This document shows, one piece after another, positions 30,901 through 31,413 of a DNA stretch of 31,413 bases (position 1 is the stretch's first letter; the number at the start of each line of letters is the position of its first letter). This DNA comes from a virus. The DNA is taken from IMG/VR virus record IMGVR_UViG_3300030450_002428, positions 1 through 31,413 of that record; one strand, given 5' to 3'. The position numbers were made by a program, and so were the translations under genes. The notes beneath the pieces are model-generated. The model was given only the letters and a program-made list of their open reading frames with translations. It was not told the DNA's origin and ran no database searches.

Positions 30901-31413
30901 CTGCCCCAACAAGTGATGCTATTGTAAAATTCATTGGAATAGTAGATTCAACAAGTGCAGGTATTGTTTTAGATGCACCAAGAAAATATTCTATTTTTTC
31001 TAGTTCTTCTAGTACGTTATCGTTCAGAGATGAAGATGCAGGTTCAGAAAGACTTACACTAGATTCTAGTGGTAATTTTGGGGTAGGAACGAATGTGCCT
31101 ACAATGAAACTAACTATCTCTCACGCAGACCAAGATGGTTTAAGGTTTACTTGTGCTGATGGTTTAGAAACATTTATAGATTTTGGTGATGCTAGTGATA
31201 ATGATATTGGTAGAATAAGTTATGACCACGCTGACAATCATATGGCTTTTAGAACAAACAACGCAGAACGTATCCGAATAACGGATAGTGGCAATGTAGG
31301 TATCGGCACAAGTACAGTCAACAATCGTTTTGTCGTAGATTCAAGTGACAGCGATATTGCTTTATTCCAAGGCTCTAGAGATTTTGGATTAAAATTTGGT
31401 GAAACAAGTGTTG
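27942..31413 (+). CDS. Tail fibre, N-terminal part (3' end outside window)
   Basis: The reading frame from the ATG at 27942 stays open to the right edge: 1,157 codons plus one base. It begins GTALTGNTIASSYLGLLKST, an opening common in fibres of marine Bacteroidetes phages. Residues about 131-183 hold three repeats like SIAIGYNPQGTG / GIAIGYNPTASG / STAIGYNVSATG, the beta-roll repeat of trimeric adhesin heads (YadA-like). The rest repeats GNVGIGTSSP-type units separated by beta-rich segments, as in the gene end at 1-2274. A 182-bp segment is duplicated in frame (30051 and 30906). With the left-edge part the full protein would exceed about 1,910 residues, very long for a 31-kb phage. Confidence 0.85.
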   Translation, partial: MGTALTGNTIASSYLGLLKSTDSLAIGGTKKIITDGAGNNLPFGISTSSFTFNAGTAGVPTLSIGNIDDGFFLQADESIGITLGGSEKYRFSSAGMTSNESITIAATKKLQFADDKINIGDTSSTLGTEAIGIGLDADATGNQSIAIGYNPQGTGAQGIAIGYNPTASGSLSTAIGYNVSATGTGTFVVGSTGSHSDTNTFVVSGLALKLSSYGSGNITGTVTQRLGVTSSGQVVEIPIGAGALDGSGTAGKLAKFTDSDTLGDSLMSESGDQITLTAGTPSFKLSDSSSGGSTTHTLDGINYTLSNLSTNGHIILSTNGTGGIGMNLTSPTARLQVRTTADTPANILANGDYGLIVDGDTSGTNGKGVGIHISGISAEPTAIRGVSLIAERLSTGNQHDLIIATSANASAPSERVRVTNDGLVGINTSIPARPLSVKSTQISARFTSSSADSQIELADSSGTAVLGSSSGAFLVQTGSATRLTISTSGEATFAGDVGLGDNKKLTFGAVPDFEILHNSTTNVNHISSLLSRQLSLNSDIINLTNEANNSTYLLLNSTSATFAGNVNIENSSTPLLTIKDTTNNVNVLIGADDTNTFIRGSSGSVFLQTNGSNTAMTLDSSQRVGVGTTSPADKFVVKGGTAGNADLVSFQNSNGNETHRFYTDSDNDGVIETVTNAGTTANLIQSSGSSYFNGGNVGIGTSSPTSDAIVKFIEIEDSTSAGIVLDAPRVFSMFSSSSSTLVFRDETAGASRMFLDSSGNFGVGYFNPSAYGKFLVRDASANLINLDNTGGSAKIRFFQNGTGRFVLQSLDGSDGLAFVDGDGSSERARIDSDGNFLVGTTDSNLTNNSGSGAGINLGIAGITGTIATARVDGSMIYTNRLNTDGTAIEIMKDGSTVGVLGTQNSGLGTTTLTSITSNVSTLSLGGTNANVSGGIAYQANATAKAFHYVENNNLAHQASTGVGQLFLTNNATALAITTSGNLGLGTTAPTSDAIVKFIGIVDSTSAGIVLDAPRKYSIFSSSSSTLSFRDEDAGSERLTLDSSGNFGVGTNVPTMKLTISHADQDGLRFTCADGLETFIDFGDASDNDIGRISYDHADNHMAFRTNNAERIRITDSGNVGIGTSTVNNRFVVDSSDSDIALFQGSRDFGLKFGETSV
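30051..30232 (+). repeat. Duplicated fibre module, copy 1
   Basis: Aligns without gaps to 30906-31087, an offset of 855 bases (285 codons), with scattered substitutions. Shared peptide pieces are TSDAIVKFI, DSTSAGIVLDAPR, SSSSTL and DSSGNFGVG. The copies are diverged, so the duplication is not recent. Confidence 0.85.
30549..30623 (+). repeat. 75-bp perfect repeat of bases 1-75 (right copy)
   Basis: Identical to the first 75 bases of the window and in the same codon phase. The copies differ at the next base (T here, A at base 76). It lies between the two copies of the duplicated fibre module, so a further copy about 855 bases later would fall at the right edge of the window. Confidence 0.9.
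30906..31087 (+). repeat. Duplicated fibre module, copy 2
   Basis: Second copy of the segment at 30051-30232, in frame. It ends GNFGVGTNVPTMKL, entering a new segment not present after copy 1. Confidence 0.85.

Noticed and set aside
27942-31413. Diversity-generating retroelement acting on the fibre
   Set aside because: No reverse transcriptase and no template/variable repeat pair with adenine-specific changes; the repeats are ordinary in-frame module duplications.

Overview
The window reads as one nearly complete tailed-phage genome (siphovirus type, HK97 capsid) of a Bacteroidetes, probably flavobacterial, host. The DNA is A+T-rich. Start codons sit in A-rich leaders, mostly without Shine-Dalgarno sequences. 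Several genes are preceded by TAnnTTTG boxes, the -7 element of Bacteroidetes promoters, and one promoter also has TTTG exactly 19 nt upstream of its box. No integrase, DNA polymerase, primase, tRNA gene or CRISPR array was recognised. I infer a lytic or host-replication-dependent phage. All family names rest on reading motifs by eye; no database search was made.

Layout. Positions 1-2274 hold the C-terminal part of a very long tail fibre ending in an S74-type self-cleaving chaperone domain. Positions 2313-8348 (+) hold a small unknown gene, the major tail protein, a tail-assembly chaperone pair joined by a -1 frameshift, the tape measure and a large tail-tip protein. Positions 8394-12885 (-) form a dense early-type operon: an HTH regulator, an SSB-like protein, a RecE-like exonuclease, a possible nucleotide-modification-associated protein, two further PD-(D/E)XK nucleases and many small unknown genes. 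A strongly folded RNA lies at 10165-10256. Positions 12886-13043 are a divergent control region. Positions 13044-17058 (+) hold a Twinkle/DnaB-like helicase, small unknowns, and a tightly overlapped cassette of ParB-like protein, FkbM-like methyltransferase and TET/JBP-like 2-oxoglutarate dioxygenase. Positions 17142-25910 (+) hold terminase, portal, MuF-like head protein, protease, capsid, connectors and tail terminator. Positions 25907-27383 hold the presumed lysis module, followed by a small basic protein and an HNH endonuclease. From 27942 to the right edge runs the N-terminal part of a long tail fibre.

The two edges belong together. The first 75 bases are identical to 30549-30623 inside the right-hand fibre gene, in the same codon phase, and both edge ORFs are open at the edge. 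The simplest reading is a circular or circularly permuted genome cut inside one fibre gene of at least about 1,910 codons. Direct joining of the last base to the first breaks the reading frame, so a few bases (2 plus a multiple of 3) are probably missing.

The points most worth following are: the ParB/FkbM/dioxygenase cassette as a candidate DNA (hyper)modification system; the structured RNA at 10165-10256 with a possible pseudoknot; and a conserved two-stem terminator element found twice (12160-12211 on -, 17057-17138 on +). The second copy carries the presumed late promoter inside its loop, so only transcripts arriving from upstream could form the terminator.
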